64,000 nt of DNA from Bryoerythrophyllum caledonicum (GCA_963971425.1 OZ020517.1:3474501-3538500), one strand, 5' to 3'; shown: positions 35,295-49,233, numbered from the stretch's first letter. Numbers and translations: made by a program. The notes: a model not told the origin generated them from the letters alone.

Positions 35295-38200
35295 ATGAGT
35301 GTATCTTTGAATGATATCTGTGATGCCATAGATGGGCTGTTACAGAGATCCCAGCCTCGCTATGGCGATGAAGAAGACGACCATGTGTACAAGATGATAT
35401 TTTCGCTACTCGATAGATCACGAAACCTGTTTGGCGGTAGTAGACCACTGCATAATAGACCGGGTTTAGTAGACGGGGTTGATGATTTTTTTGGAAAGAG
35501 TCAAATTGAATATGAAGGGGAATCAACCATCATCGAAGATCATTATGAAGAGCTCTATCGGGTGGTGAGAAGGATAAGCACCCAGCTGGAAAAACATCAG
35601 GCAGGAGAAGACATCTGGACGCCAGAAGGAGAGTATATGCTCGATAATCTCCTGGATCTTCGTTGGTGGACGTTGGTTATTTCCACTAGCCGTCATGGGC
35701 ACCTCAAGAGGAGGGGGCGCTTCTCGGACTTGGAGGACATAGAGCCCAGGGAGGACTTCTTGATCCGTGTCAACTTCAGAGAATTTATGAAGGATGTTTC
35801 GGATGCCAAGGTGTCGATTCCGCGGCTTCTTAACGATTCTGGAGTGAGATCCTTGCCATCACTTGGTTTGGAGCAATGGATGCCGGAGGTTTGGAAACAC
35901 GTGATGCAGACATCTCCGTATAACAAAAGGTCAGATGCAGAAGATCAGCAAGTGAACATGCTGCTCACCGAAATAAGAAAGGCAGAGCTGCCAGTATTTG
36001 AAATCAAGCTGTCAACTACAGTTCGTGAGGCTCAGAAACCGAGTTCAATGCAAGACCACCTGGAGATTGATCTGACTCGGGATTTCCTTGGGGCTAGTTC
36101 TGGAGGGTATGTGATCAGGACCACCTGCTTGGGAGAAACTTGCGCACTGAAGAGGATCGACACAATGGACGACAATCCACCTGACCTTGCACGCCTTTCG
36201 CATCCGCATGTGGTGCACTTGAAACACCACTGGAGTGAGAAGAGTGGCCCTCATGATGAAGCTTGTGGATTGGTCCCGAAGCTTACATTCATGACCTTTC
36301 TGGTGATGGAGTTCATGGACGGGGACCTTGCAAAGCTCATGAGGACTCAGAGAGCAGGAATTTCACCATTCTCGCTTCCTGTCTCTATTGATCTGATGCT
36401 GCAAATCGCCAAGGGTATGCTTTACTTGCATGAAATGGGTAACTCCCATCCGCATCTCAGGAGTGAAAACATCCTGTGCAGAATTGAGACTAACACGGAG
36501 ACTTTCCGCGTGGGTGATGTGCTTGTGAAACTGGGTGGATTCGGCTGCCCAAGGCCAGCAAATGCGAACAGTAAGAACCGGGACATATTCTTTTTCGGAT
36601 TGACCTGTTTGGAAATTCTAACTGGGGACGAGGCTATCGACATGAATGGTCCAAGGCCAACGGTTCCTGAGACCACACCACCTGTTCTGAAATACTGCAT
36701 AGAGAGTTGTTTGGATCCGGAGCTCACAGCTTCAAAACTCGCATTCCCAGAAGTTGTGATGCTGCTTCTGGTGGCAAAGCTCGAGATTACAGGAACTTAT
36801 CAAGACGGGCCGATGATGTTGCCAAGCACAAGCTTACACGTAGAAAACGTGCAACCTGAGAACCAAGGTACGTCGAAGTTCAACTTATCCAAGATCCATT
36901 TATTCTTGCGAGCAGGTTCTGAGCCAAAATTTATTTCACTTGGACACGAGTGGAGACTACTCAGTAAAAAGGGATATGTATTGCGCTTCGCTTCTGATCA
37001 TTGTTGTTTCCATTATGATGCAGATTCAGCATCTTCTTCGAGGTCGAATTGTGGCCTTCGCGAGGTAAGATACGGTCTTGAAATAGCCGGTTAATCTATT
37101 AATAAATTACTGCTTCAAGCCTCTTTAGTGAAAAACAGAAACTTCTGATATGTATTCACACTACCTCTTGTTGTAAAAGAAGTTTATATGTATAATAATA
37201 CCCCTTTATCGAAGTTTCTATAGATTCATTCAAATTGTAGAGAGCTATGGCAACATACACTTTTGTCATCCTGGGCAGCTCGGGTTAAAGGACAGGTTGT
37301 ATACCTTGAAGTCTCTGATTTCATATTAAATTGAAGTAATAATTCTACATCATGTATACATGTGGAGCTAATGCTTGTCGAGAACTTTTGTGGCGATCAG
37401 ATGTTTCATGTGCACCAGTTGCACCCACAACCGGAGGAGGAAGTCTCAGCTTCCAACCAGATGACCTTGATCTTCTTCCATGGGTTTCCCAAGGTTTCAG
37501 AAGAGTGGAGGATGACATGGATGACGAGGGACAACCAGCTGTTATGGCCAGAAAAGTGGCTTCCGGCAGATGTATGTCACGACATACGAGTTCTTTCTGT
37601 GTCGTATGATGATCATCTTGACGTGAGCAGCGACGAGTATCTACTCGAGATAAGCAAAAATGTGCTTCAAAGCCTGGTTCTAAGGTGCTCTCTTAAACTC
37701 ACGTGTCGTACGGTATTCAAGGTACAATATACAGGTGTTGCAGAGTACATCAAAGATAGTTCATGTCCACTACAAAAGATTTGACATGAGAAACTTGAAC
37801 GCCATCTTAGAGTCGACCCTCAGGAAGGACTTCTTCACATCTTTAAACTCCAGTCGTAGGTTATGTGTTAATTCTTTGTCTTTCACCTCACTGAGAGATT
37901 GGTTGATGACAAAGTATTGTGTATACGCAGCGCTCAGTGGAAGCTTGGCGAAAAAAACCAAGCGGTATCCTTAGTTGGGCACGGCTTTGGAGGTGTGATT
38001 ATCAAAGCCCTGGTCAGTGAGGCTCAAAAAGAGTCAAAGAAATTAGTCCGGGCGGACAGCAAAGACTTCGTAGGAGTCATGAAATGCAGAACGTTTTTGG
38101 AAAACCTAGCGAGTACTGTGTTCTTCGCTGTGCCTCACGCTCTAATGGACACGGAGTTTGAAAATTACCTCTCGGGATGTAGCAATACACGAGTTTTGCA

Positions 38201-41200
38201 AAGAAGCTCCCTGCTGAAGTCCCTTCGTGGGAAACGTGACCGTTTCGTTCAGGATATGATTCAGCTCAGTGCAAATTTTGAAAGCGCGGTTCCCAAGATG
38301 AAAGTTCTTGCCTTTCTGGAAGGGAAACCAATGATCAAGGTGAAAGATCTCATCATTTTAGCTCAATTGACCTTCGAGAGTACGGTGTTTAGAAGCTACA
38401 GTCACTTGTGCTCGTTTCTTGTTGTATTAAATAGTTTTCTTCAGTCATAGTGTACTTTTTGTATGTACAAAACCGGTAACGATGGTGAGCTGGGTAACCA
38501 CACAGAAAAGATGCAGCTCTTCCTTAATCGTATATCACACCGAATTTGTAGATCACATAGTTTACAGTATTTGAAATTGCTGCAGCTCACAACAGTTTGG
38601 ACAAGCCTTTGCAGAAAACTTTCCTTGTGACGGGAAACTCGTGTGAAGGACCGTCGCTCAACTGGGAGCGCCACACGGTGGCAAAGGACAATCACTTCGA
38701 AGTTAGCCGACCAGATTCAAAAGACCATGCTGCTTACAAGACTCTGGTGCAACATCTAATTGAGGAGCACATGGACATCCAGAAGAAACGGCTTACTGAA
38801 GTAACTCCTCACAACATCATATTGGATGAAAAGATAGTCAGTTGTAGCCCTCTTTGATTTGTGCGAGCTTGACAAGCTTGATACTTGGTTCAAAGTTATG
38901 ATCTCGAAACATCCCTTAATCAGACACCTTCATTTTGATGTGCAGGAACCTGGTGTGCAGCAACAGGGTACCGAAAATAAGAATGTTGAAAAAGACGTAA
39001 ACTCATCTCGTCGAAAATCCGACTTGACTACTTTCAGCATTATTGTGTCGGGCTCCAAGAACTTGACAAGCCTCTTTGGCAGTTATCCTGCCCCAGCCTC
39101 GCTAAAGTTTAAGGCATCCTGGTGCCTCAGCCTGACAGACCTGCCATATGATTTCAGTGGGTTGAAACACCTGCAATCCCTTGATGTGAGTGGCTGCGAG
39201 AACTTGACAAGCCTGGCTAGCAATGCTCGTGCAACAACGTTGCGAAAGTTGAAGGCCTCTGGTTGCTTAAGCCTTAGGGAGTTGCCAGATGACTTTAGTG
39301 CATTGAAGTGGTTGTACTCCCTTGATGTGAGTGGCTGCGAGAACTTGACAAGCCTGGCTGGCATTGCTCGTGCAACAACGTTGCGAAAGTTGAAGGCCTC
39401 TGGTTGCTTAAGCCTTAGGGAGTTGCCAGATGACTTTAGTGCATTGAAGTGGTTGTACTCCCTTGATGTAAGTGGCTGCGAGAACTTGACAAGCCTGGCT
39501 GGCATTGCTCGTGTAGCAACGTTGCGCGAGTTGAAGGCCTCTGGTTGCTCGAGCCTTAGGGAGTTGCCAGATGAATTTGGTGGGTTGAGACACCTGGAAT
39601 TCCTCGGTGTGAGTGGTTGCAAGAACTTGACAAGTGTGGCTGGCATTGCTCGTGCAAGAACGTTGCGAGAGTTGAAGGCCTCTGGTTGCTCGAGCCTTAG
39701 GGAGTTGCCAGGTGATTTTAGTGAATTGAAAGACCTGGAATCCCTTGATGTGAGTGGCTGCGAGAACTTGACAAGCTTGGCTGGCATTGCTCGTGCAGCA
39801 ACGTTGCGAGTGTTGAAGGCCTCTGGTTGCTCGAGCCTTAGGGAGTTGCCAGATGATTTTAGTGGGTTGAAACACCTGCGATCCCTTGATGTGAGTGGTT
39901 GCAAGAACTTGACAAGCCTGGCTGGCATTGCTCGTGCAGCAACGTTGAGAGAGTTGAAGGCCTCTGGTTGCTCGAGCCTTAGGGAGTTGCCAGATGATTT
40001 TAGTGGGTTGAAAGACCTGGTATTCCTTGATGTGAGTGGCTGCGAGAACTTGACAAGAGTGGCTGGCATTGCTCGTGCCCGTGCAGCATCGTTGGGAGAG
40101 TTGAAGGCCTCTGGTTGCTCCAGCCTTAGGGAATTGCAAGATGATTTTGGTGGGTTGAAATACCTGCGATCCCTTGATGTGAGTGGCTGCAAGAACTTGA
40201 CAAGCCTAGCTTGCAATGCTCGCGTAGCAGCGTTGCAAAAGTTGAAGGCCTTTTTTGGCCTAAGCCCTAGGGAGTTGGCAAATGATTTTAGTGGGTTGAA
40301 ACACCTGCGATCCCTTGATGTGAGTGGCTGTGAGAACTTGACAAGCCTGGCTGGCATTGCTCGTGTAGCAACGTTGCGCGAGTTGAAGGCCTTTGATTGC
40401 TCGAGCCTTAGGGAGTTGCGAGATGATTTTCGTGGGTTGAAACACCTGGAATTCCTTGATGTGAGTGGCTGCGAGAACTTGACAAGCCTGGCTGGCATTG
40501 CTCGTGCAACAACGTTGCGAAAGTTGAAGGCCTCTGGTTGCTTAAGCCTTAGGGAGTTGCCAGATGACTTTAGTGCATTGAAGTGGTTGTACTCCCTTGA
40601 TGTGAGTGGCTGCGAGAACTTGACAAGCCTGGCTGGCATTGCTCGTGTAGCAACGTTGCGCGAGTTGAAGGCCTCTGGTTGCTCGAGCCTTAGGGAGTTG
40701 CCAGATGATTTTAGTGAATTGAAAGACCTGGAATCCCTTGATGTGAGTGGCTGCGAGAACTTGACAAGCTTGGTTGGCATTGCTCGTGCAGCAACGTTGC
40801 GAGTGTTGAAGGCCTCTGGTTGCTCGAGCCTTAGGGAGTTGCCAGATGAATTTAGTGAATTGAAAGACTTGGAATCCCTTGATGTGAGTGGCTGCGAGAA
40901 CTTGACAAGCATTGCTTGCATTGCTCGTGCAGCAAGGTTGCGAGTGTTGGAGGCCTCTGGTTGCTTAAGCCTTAGGGAGTTGCCAGATGATTTTAGTGAA
41001 TTGAAAGACCTGGAATCCCTTGATGTGAGTGGCTGCAAGAACTTGACAAGCCTGGCTGGCATTGCTTGTGCACAAATGTTACAAGAGTTGAAGGCCTGTG
41101 GTTGTTCCAGGCTTAGGGAGTTGCCAGATGACTTTAGTGCATTGAAGCAGTTGCGGTCCCTTGATGTGAGTGGTTGTGTGAGCGTGTTAAGCTTCAGTGG

Positions 41201-41291
41201 CATTGCTCGTGCACCAGCGTTGCAGAAATTGAAGGCCTCTACATCCTCAAGGCCGAGGGAATTGCTAGATGATTTTAGACGTTTGAAGTAG
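35295..41291 (+). CDS. Receptor-like protein: pseudokinase + alpha/beta-hydrolase fold + LRR
   Basis: Suggested exons: 35295-36867, 37024-37064, 37368-37684, 37931-about 38379, about 38586-38800, then an LRR exon ending at 41291. The first four junctions are GT-AG and in phase. Residues 1-240 are helical and unassigned. Residues about 263-495 form a kinase fold with Lys kept in CALKR (286), but HRD is HPH (385-387) and DFG is GFG (415-417), so it is a pseudokinase. Next comes a SERAC1-like alpha/beta hydrolase: LIFFHGF, SVSYD, LVGHGFGG where the usual GHSxGG serine is Gly (37983-37985), and the late-His motif NHFEVSRPDSKDH. The LRR part has about 16 units of 47 residues. Bryophytes have kinase-NBS-LRR and hydrolase-NBS-LRR proteins; here both N-terminal modules occur together and I see no P-loop or NB-ARC. 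The join from 38.8 kb to the LRR frame is unresolved and may be a frameshift. Confidence 0.72.
39040..41291 (+). repeat. 141-base LRR-coding tandem array, about 16 units
   Basis: Each unit encodes 47 residues (two LRRs) of the form LDVSGCENLTSL, then LKASGCSSLREL and DDFSGLKHL. I count 15 units starting with L(D/G)VSGC plus one degenerate leading unit. One unit (starting near 40021) has two extra residues. Units near 39325-39560 and 40450-40690 are almost identical over two repeats, a sign of recent unequal exchange or gene conversion. After the stop at 41291, a further degenerate half-unit (gatgtaagtggctgcaagaa) is visible, so the array once extended further. Confidence 0.9.
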
Positions 41292-43937
41292 CTTTAGTAC
41301 TATGATGTAAGTGGCTGCAAGAACTTGACAAGCCATCATCTTTGCAGAAGTTGAATACTTCTGGGTTTTTAGGGGTTGCTTGATGATTCTTTTGTGATGA
41401 TGGAGCAGCTTTTCCTTGGAGTTGTAGGATGTTTTCTTTAAGGTCTAGCTTGAAAGAGCCTTGAATTAATTTTATTGTTTTGAAAGAGGTGGAGTTAGTT
41501 GATCTTCAATTGTAAATTGTCGGAAGAGTACAAATGGCTTTCAAGACATGGTTGAATCAATCTTGAAAGTTGATACATGAGGTTGTTGGGATCTGGTTGT
41601 AAAGAAGCTTTGTCGGCTTCAAGTGTTACCTGTAAAGCGTGGACTTCAATCTAACTTGGACATGTTGCTAGGAAGAATGTCAGTTGTGATGCTTGTGATT
41701 GACTAAATGTCTTGAATGTGAATTTAGATGAGCCTTACAGCATTTGGAATTGTTGAATATCCTATAACTACCAACTTGAATTTTAGTAGTGAGTTATGGG
41801 ACTTGTTGAATAACTTTGAAGGAAAGAATCATATTGTAATAAGCGAACATTGTGCAAGCATGACAATAGAAGGCCAAAAATAGGCTTTTAATGTAATTAT
41901 AGAAATAGTTATATAGTAGTTGAACTAATCTTAAGAATAGATGTGGATGATTGTGATGCAATCGATTGTTCTGTAATTATGGAACTTTTATTTATCACGT
42001 GACCATCCTTGTATAGTAGATTGTGTACTAAAAGATCATGGTGGGTGAAAACACACTGTGGTCTACCACTTTTGACATCATAGTGTCACACTTGAGGAAC
42101 TATTTATTTTTAGTGTACATAAATGAAGAGAATTATATGCATGAATTTGGTGTAATGACTGACATTACTATTGTATCCTACGGGCCAATGGCAATTTTCC
42201 GTTTCTAGTCAATATTTTGTTTTATCCACAAAAAATCACTAAAAACCGGGAGTTTCAAAATAAATTGAAAATAAAAAATTTTAACACTTTGATTGATTGG
42301 TGTAGGAAGTGAAGAAGATTCTATGGGTGGGTCTAATTTTTTTATCATTTATTTCTTATTTGGAATAATTCTAATTTTAGGTTCAAAAGAAATTTTAGAA
42401 TCACATTGTACCCCCTTTCAAGTTTAGTATTCCTAAAAATTTCTTGTAAAACAAATCAAATAATGAAAAATGAGACCCACTTACAGAATATTGTTAGCTT
42501 CCTCCATCAATATTAAAAACTTTATTTTCAAATTTTTATTGAATTCCCCATTTTTGCCCAAAAGGTGTAGACTATAGTGTGCTATGACCCTCGTGTTGAT
42601 GTAATTCAATAAAAAAACAACTCTACAATGGTATATATCTTCGAGTATATTTATTATGTTTTGTTGATTGCTATTTAATTTTTATTTCATATTAGATTTG
42701 TTGTGCATAGGAATCATTTTTAATAAGACACATCGGAAAGCATTTCTTCTTTCTTGCATAAAGAGGATTGACAAACTTTTTCCCATTTATAGATCAAAAA
42801 ACTTCCATCAATATCATGGTTCACATGATATGATTTAGTATTCTTTATTAAAAAAATTAGAGTTAGTAAAGAAACTTAGCATTTTCAATAAAAAAAATTG
42901 CAAAGGACAAAGGTTAAATTTACCAAAACATATTTCTATTTATCTTTAATTCGATTTTCTTTAGTATGAGAATTAAAATGATCAAAAATTGAGTTCTATG
43001 CCACGTTTTGAAGTAGATTTTTTTTATATCTTTAAATTTATGGGAAAAGGAAATGATTTATCCTAATATGAAATGTTTTTGTGATAAGAATTTGACTTAC
43101 CTTAATATGAAATGTTTACTCTAGAAAGAGGGTTTTCTTTTTTACTTACCTTAAAATAGACACAAAGTATATAACGAGGATGGAAAAACAAATCCTTTGT
43201 AATACAGTCTCAAATCTACGTAAAATTATTAATATAGAACAACCACAACCAGTCGGTAGCTTATATTGGAAGTCATGTTTAAAAATTATAGCAATTTTGT
43301 ATTCTCCTTAAGTGTATGGTTCTTATTTACACAAAAAAAAGTTGAAAGAACATAATAACTTTTTAACAATTATAGATACATGAAATAATAAATCAAATAT
43401 CTGCTTTCTTGAAAATATAGAATGATTTTTTTAAAACCAAATTTCAATTTTAATTTTGGCATCTAATAATTTATAGCACTTAAAAATAAATTTACAATCC
43501 AATTTGGGTATAAGGCAAAAGAATATGATTAAGAAAAAATGGTACATTTCAAACATACTAATAGACAACTTGTATGAAAAGGAATATTCTCAATTAAATT
43601 AAGAAAACTGAATAGGATTATTCTTCAAAATAGAAAAAAAATTCTATAATTAGAATCAATGCACATGTGTAGTATATTAACATGCTACTACATAGCCAAA
43701 GTTGACTTGATGTGTATGAACATATCATAAGTCTTTATTAAAAGCATCATAGAAGCTAATATTTTAGAAAGTCATGTTTTCCAATGCAGCTTTTAGTTGT
43801 ATAATTCTTACTGAGATCAATGCAATTTCTTGTGTAAGATTTTTATGTAAAATTCATTTTTAATATGATTTGGTATTCCTTACCAAACAAAATTTTGTCA
43901 AAATTCTTGTGTTGTTTGAAAAAGGATTTAGATTTGG
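41292..43937. other. Decayed LRR tail, then gene-free AT-rich DNA
   Basis: The first 100-150 bases hold fragments of another LRR unit with stops. From about 41450 to 43937 the sequence is strongly AT-rich with many A and T runs. I see no open frame above 60 codons with a family signature and no terminal repeats. Confidence 0.5.
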
Positions 43938-45068
43938 TTAACCCCTAAGAGTCCAAGTGTACTTGGGACGTACGTTTTGGATTTTGGGCATGTACCTCTA
44001 AGTGGAAAAAATACTCCGATTCTTATGAAAAATTTACACTACATCGTCCTTGATGAAATCTATATGGGGAATTTTTCAAATATGATTTTGGACTTTTGGT
44101 TCAAAAGTTATTAGCCTTCAAAGGTCAAAATGGGGAGTCTGGACTATAGGGGCAGCCATGTCAACCAATGCAATTTGAGGAGAAAAAAGGGGCAGAATTC
44201 TAGGACAGAAAGGGCGAGGAAAGGAATCCAGACTTCTATGCACGAAGTCCAAGTAGAAAAAGTATTGAAAATTATTAAAAGAGTTATTAAAAGAATTTTA
44301 AAAAAACAGCAAACAACCAGCGGTTAGCTGGCCTGCCAGCGCCCCACGCCAGAAGCGGGCCCGCCAAAACAAAAAAAAAAACCCTTTTTTTTCTTTTTTT
44401 TCTTATTTTCCCCCCCTTTCTGTCCGGCTGTGAGGGCGGTCAACAACGGGACAAATTGGCCACCCAATTTCAAGCACTGCCCTTTCCCATAATGCTTTAT
44501 TTATTCCATATATTGATGAAAATTATGGATTTTACTAATTTTAGTCGTTTCTTTTTCTAAAATTAGTGAAAAAATAAATTGAAAGTTTCCACCATTGGGA
44601 TTCTCAAATGCAACAACTTGTATGAAATAAACAATTTCATATCACTTATGTAGTAATTGTCATCATTTTGTACCCCCTTTCACTAAAGTGTATATTTCTA
44701 CATCTATTACCCCTCGAATTGACCTCAAATTTTGCACACAAATAGCTAACAACATATAAGCCATATTGGTAAAAGATTTGATCACATTTCAATGAAAAAA
44801 CTAGAAGATATGCCTAGTCAAAGTAGGCTGACCTTGCCGGGCAAGGGGGGAAAAATACTTTTCTTTGCACTTCAAACGCTATAATCTTCACATCCGTGCA
44901 GTGGATTGCAACCAAATTTGTATTGTAAGTTCATATACGTGTCTATTTTAATATTGTACAATTAAAAGTCTAAAACTAGACTTTAATGTTAGATTTCCTT
45001 GCCACTTATTGATGATGGCAGTTTTGGAGTGTTTCATAAGAAAAATGCCTTGGGCTTTTAGGGGTTAA
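43938..45068 (+). mobile_element. TTAA-flanked MITE family, copy 3 (complete)
   Basis: TTAA at 43938 and 45065. Left end TTAACCCCTAAGAGTCCAAG, right end inverse TTAACCCCTAAAAGCCCAAG. The left subterminal phrase is gtacgttttggattttgggc; the right one is ggagtgtttcat. 1131 bases, non-coding, with a conserved core around aatcttcacatccgtgcag. TTAA targets and CCCCTAA-type ends fit piggyBac-like elements, and Kolobok is the alternative. It shares its right TTAA with copy 4. Confidence 0.82.
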
Positions 45069-46217
45069 CCCCTCAAGGACCAGAGTCCCCTTCGGGAGGA
45101 TTTCACATTTTGGGCAGGTTCCTAAAATTCGAAAAAAAATCCTTTTTTTTTAACTTTTATTATAGATCGGCCCTGATAAGAGCTTCGTGGAGGTATTTTT
45201 ATTAAAAAATTTGGATTTACGGTTTGAAAGTTGGTACCACCTATTGTCAAAAATGGGGAGGATGGGCAGCGTGGGCACCCCTGGGAACCAATGAAATGCA
45301 AGTGTGAAAGAGGGGCAGTAATTAGGGGCACAAAGGGTGGAGAAAGGGTGGGGCAGCCCAAATCAAGGGGAGGAATAGCGGAAGGGAAGACCCGACAAAT
45401 TCCAAGAAAAGGGATAAATAGAATTTTTTTTTAAAAACAAAAAGTCGTGCATGGCAGGGGCTGTGGGTACTGAAAGAGATGGCACGTGTGGGGGAAAAAA
45501 AAAAAAAAAAAAACGCCGCCTTGCAGTGGCGGGCCACCCCCAAGGAGCTGCGCGGGTCCCGCACAGGGGAGTGGGTGAATGACGTGGCCCTTCATTTCTT
45601 GAAGGGTCCCCATTTTGAAGCCCTGCCCTCACTTATAATATTTGAATAATTCAATAAATTCATTAAAATTAGAGATTTCACCCGTTTTAGAAGAAATAAA
45701 ATCTCTAAAATAAGTAAAAAAATAAATTCCACATTTCAACCGTACGGATTTCTAAATTTGTAAATTCATATTTAGCAAATAATTTCTCACTTCATTTGTA
45801 GTCATTTGCATTGTTTTATACCCCCTTTCACTAAAGTATTTATTTGAGCATGATGTACCACTCGAAATGACCTCAAATTTTGCACACACTTAGCTAACAT
45901 CATATTCTTTGTACTGGTTATGATTTCCAACACAATGTACTCTAAAAACTAGGAGATATGCTTAGTCAAAGTGAGCTGACTTTGTCGGGCAAGAGGGAAA
46001 AAAAACTACTTTGTGCACTTCAAACACTATAATCTTCACATCCGTGCGGTGGATTGCAACTAAAATTTTACAGAATTATTATACATGAGTCTAGTTTTAG
46101 ATCTTACGGTTAAAAGTTGAAAATTCTTCTAAAAATTGTGATTGTTGCGGCCATGTTTGACTATGGCAGTTTTGGACTAGTTTTGGACAGAAAATGTCAA
46201 GGAACTTTAGGGGTTAA
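45065..46217 (+). mobile_element. TTAA-flanked MITE family, copy 4 (complete, abuts copy 3)
   Basis: The left end TTAACCCCTCAAGGACCAG starts at the TTAA that also closes copy 3; the right end TTAACCCCTAAAGTTCCTTG is at 46214-46217. Same orientation as copy 3. A (A)18-type run near 45487 and GC-rich stretch at 45515-45620 are specific to this copy. One member probably inserted into the target duplication of the other. Confidence 0.8.
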
Positions 46218-46677
46218 AGAAGTAAATCAAGTGCATATGTTTTTCGGCTATCTAGGTAGGTGCGTGGGGCATTGGGTGGGGCATTCCGAGATAGGCAATA
46301 TCTACTAATTTCATCTTGAGACAATATTTTTCATTTTGCCAACAAGTTGATAACTTATAATATAGTAGCATGTCAAACACTGATTGAACCAAATTTTGCT
46401 TCTATTTTATTCAAGCAAAGGTTACAATGAAGATGTATCATCTCATTTTAGACTAGAGCTGTATTTAGTCAGTCAAGCATACCAAGAAATAATTCACCAG
46501 ATTAAGTTCAAGTGACAATATGCACAATGCATGTACGTAAAAACGGGATAATGAGAACACGCTCTGGGAACAATTTAATTGAAGATGTTGAGGATCAAAT
46601 GTAAAGACAAATGTTAAGGATTGAGGATCAAATGTATTGACGAAATGAGTGAACATGATAAAAAGAAGGTCATTGAT
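46218..46677. other. Interval between TTAA elements; no gene
   Basis: 460 AT-rich bases without a recognisable feature. A direct phrase, aggatcaaatgta, occurs twice near 46590 and 46623. Confidence 0.4.
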
Positions 46678-47601
46678 TTAACCCCTAAAAGCCCGTGACG
46701 GTTTCACACCAAAAACACTTCAAAATTGTTGATTCTAGTGCAATGAGTAAGGAAGGAAATAAAACCTCATATAATTTATCTTTTTGACCATAGGATCTCC
46801 ATAAAGACTTACTAAGTAACATACTCATACAATTTCATACACTTTGACCGCACACATTGAAAGATTATAGTATATGAAGTCAAGAAAATGGTTCATTTTC
46901 TTCCCTGCTTTGAGTGGATCATCAGTCTTTGACTTCACTTGGTATTAAATTTTTGCACTACAAAAGGTCTAAATCTTTTACCATTGTGTTGAGCATGATG
47001 TTAATTCCCTACACACCAATTTTTAGAGGTAAAGAAGCGGTGTAGCATATTCAAAACAAGTGTGCAAGGAGTAGAGGTTCAAAAATTGTCAATTTACAAT
47101 TTATTTTATTGAGAATTTCATATGTTTTAGAATGATAATCTAAACGGTCAATAAGATGGTATACACCACATATTGTCGTAGAAAAATGAAAAGTGAAAAA
47201 TACAAAGATCTCTAGGTTTTGTGTACAAAAGATGAAGTTTTTTTCCCCACTTGCCCAAAATGTGTAAAAATGTGTTAAAATAATTTTTAAAAGTAAAGAC
47301 AAGAATTTTCTTTTGACATCTTCGAAGAACGTAATATTCTCTACATGTATGGAAAATCTCAATGTCAATGGAGACTTCTAGAAAAAAATTGGAGCTGCCT
47401 GGAGTCCCCATTTCTAACTTTGAGTGGTACTAACTTTCAAATCATGAATCCAAAAATAATAATAAAAATATCTCCATGGAGCTCTTATCAGGGACAATCT
47501 AGTATAAGAGTTTCAAATTTTATTTTATTTTTTTGAATTGTAGGAACTTGCCCAAAATCCAAAACGTACGCCCTACATACACCTGGGCTCTTAGGGGTTA
47601 A
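46678..47601 (-). mobile_element. TTAA-flanked MITE family, copy 5 (complete, inverted)
   Basis: The plus-strand left end TTAACCCCTAAAAGCCCGTG is followed by the aacacttcaaaattg phrase of the family's right end, and the other side ends in TTAACCCCTAAGAGCCCAGG with gtacgttttggattttgggc. This copy is therefore in reverse orientation to copies 3 and 4. 924 bases. Confidence 0.8.
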
Positions 47602-48059
47602 CAAACCGAAGTATTATAGTGACAACAAAAAGCAAGATAATTATTTCCCCACCTCAAATACCCTCCAAATCCAAATGCCACACATCAACCGCTTACAATG
47701 GCTTCTACAAATCCACCTCAATACAAAAAAAAACCCACATACAACCACAATACTCCCTTCTAACATCTTGATCAAGATACTACTTTGTTGGCATACCAAA
47801 CCACATCATGTGTTTGTTCATTACTGTAAATACATTCTTTCAGTGTAGCAATAATGTAACCCTGGTTTGATATGTCAAGGACGGCTTGCACCTCCTTTCC
47901 ACTTGTATATATTTAGGCACATTGCCACCACTAAGTAAACGACTTAGTTCATAGTGTTTCAACATACTAACGTAAAACAAACTATACAATGGGCACACTC
48001 CAAAATAATGACACACTAAACAATCAGTTGCCTCAAAGAAGGTACCAAACCTACAATTA
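47602..48059. other. No gene recognised
   Basis: Flank of the AAA-ATPase fragment. Any further exon remains here are too decayed to read. Confidence 0.35.
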
Positions 48060-48369
48060 TTCCATCAATCAGCTCCGACATATGAACGTGTATACTTGAA
48101 GATACTTCCTCCGGAACGTTTGAATTGCTACCTCTGTGCTTTGCAACTTTCAAGTGTGCTCCAAAGTATTTCACACACGTTACCGCCATCTCCCATCATA
48201 ATGCGTCTAACGGAGGCTTCTACCACTAATTTCGAGTGTGGATGTCCAAAATCTCTACTTGTGCCTCAAATGTTGGATAGTTCAAGATCAACCCCCTGTC
48301 AAACCGCCCTGGGTGGCACAATGCTCTATCAATAATGCCGATCATGTTTGTTGCACCAATCACCACCAC
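48060..48369 (-). pseudogene. AAA+ ATPase fragment, ATAD2-like
   Basis: The minus strand from 48369 reads VVVIGATNMIGIIDRALC, then HPGRFDRGLIL and EAQVEILDIHTRN, the sensor-1 to second-region-of-homology stretch of an AAA+ module (usual form GATN..D.ALRRPGRFDR). A stop follows; further on KPPLD, EMAVTCVKYFGAHLKV resembles the ATAD2-type continuation (..AASCVGYCGADLKAL). The Walker A and B parts are absent. It is a truncated, decayed copy with at least two stops. ATAD2 relatives act on chromatin; the copy itself cannot work. Confidence 0.65.
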
Positions 48370-48889
48370 TTAGGTGCCAAACACCAATGTTTGATGGCGA
48401 CGATCCAACCCCTCTGTTAACACCAATAAATATATATGTAGTATACATATTGTATAAATGATTTTTATTTAATTTTCGACACAAATAAAGGGAGCCTTTA
48501 CTGCAGAAAAAAAATGATACAAGGCAAAATCCTGCCGAGGCCGGTAGGGTTGGCGAGGCCGGGCAAAGTCTGGGCCGGGTTAGTCGTTAGTAAAAGAAGA
48601 ATGGGGGTTAGAGTTAGTCCTAGGGGGGTAAAAGTGTAAATGCCAATGAGGACATTCATCAACCCACAACGCGAGTGCCTCATTGCAACACCAAAGTTCC
48701 TTGAACCTCTTGGTGAGCTTCTCGCTCTTCTCAGGAGCTTGAAGACACTTGGTATGGACCTTAGTCTAGGCGGTTCTCCCATAATCAACAAGCCCGAGCC
48801 AGAAACGAGCTATTATATATATGATTGACAAATGGCATCTTTTGCTTCCTCAAATTGCATGCACATATGTCTCTTGGCTTTCCATAGTA
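48370..48889. other. No gene recognised
   Basis: Includes a short open frame near 48640-48828 with no family signature. Ends at the TA target of the next element. Confidence 0.35.
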
Positions 48890-49233
48890 CAGTGGGCTCT
48901 CTTTACAACATCGTCTGATACAACTACAAATTCATTATAACAGGCGGCATGGGTGTAGAACAAAAAATTGTTCTCTACAATAGCCACTTGGTATTATAGC
49001 AACATCCATCAAACTAAATTTTCACCCCGCATGACATCCATTCAGAATAAAGCATGTAAGGACTAGACCCATGTCAGAACTAGATGAGTGATGTCATCGT
49101 TTACTAGAAACCATTCATTCAACATTCCCACGTAACAGCCTTACCCACCCTTTCCATTATAACAGCTACTCAATATAGCAACTCTATGTATAACAGGCAG
49201 ACCCAACAAGGTTGTTGTAAAGGGAGCTGACTG
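48890..49233. mobile_element. pogo/Tc1-superfamily MITE
   Basis: Ends are CAGTGGGCTCTCTTTACAAC on the left and inverse CAGTCAGCTCCCTTTACAAC on the right, with TA on both sides (48888-48889, 49234-49235). The interior (344 bases) has repeated phrases such as ctacaatagccacttggtat and no coding. CAGT ends plus TA duplication place it in the Tc1/mariner-pogo superfamily. Confidence 0.8.
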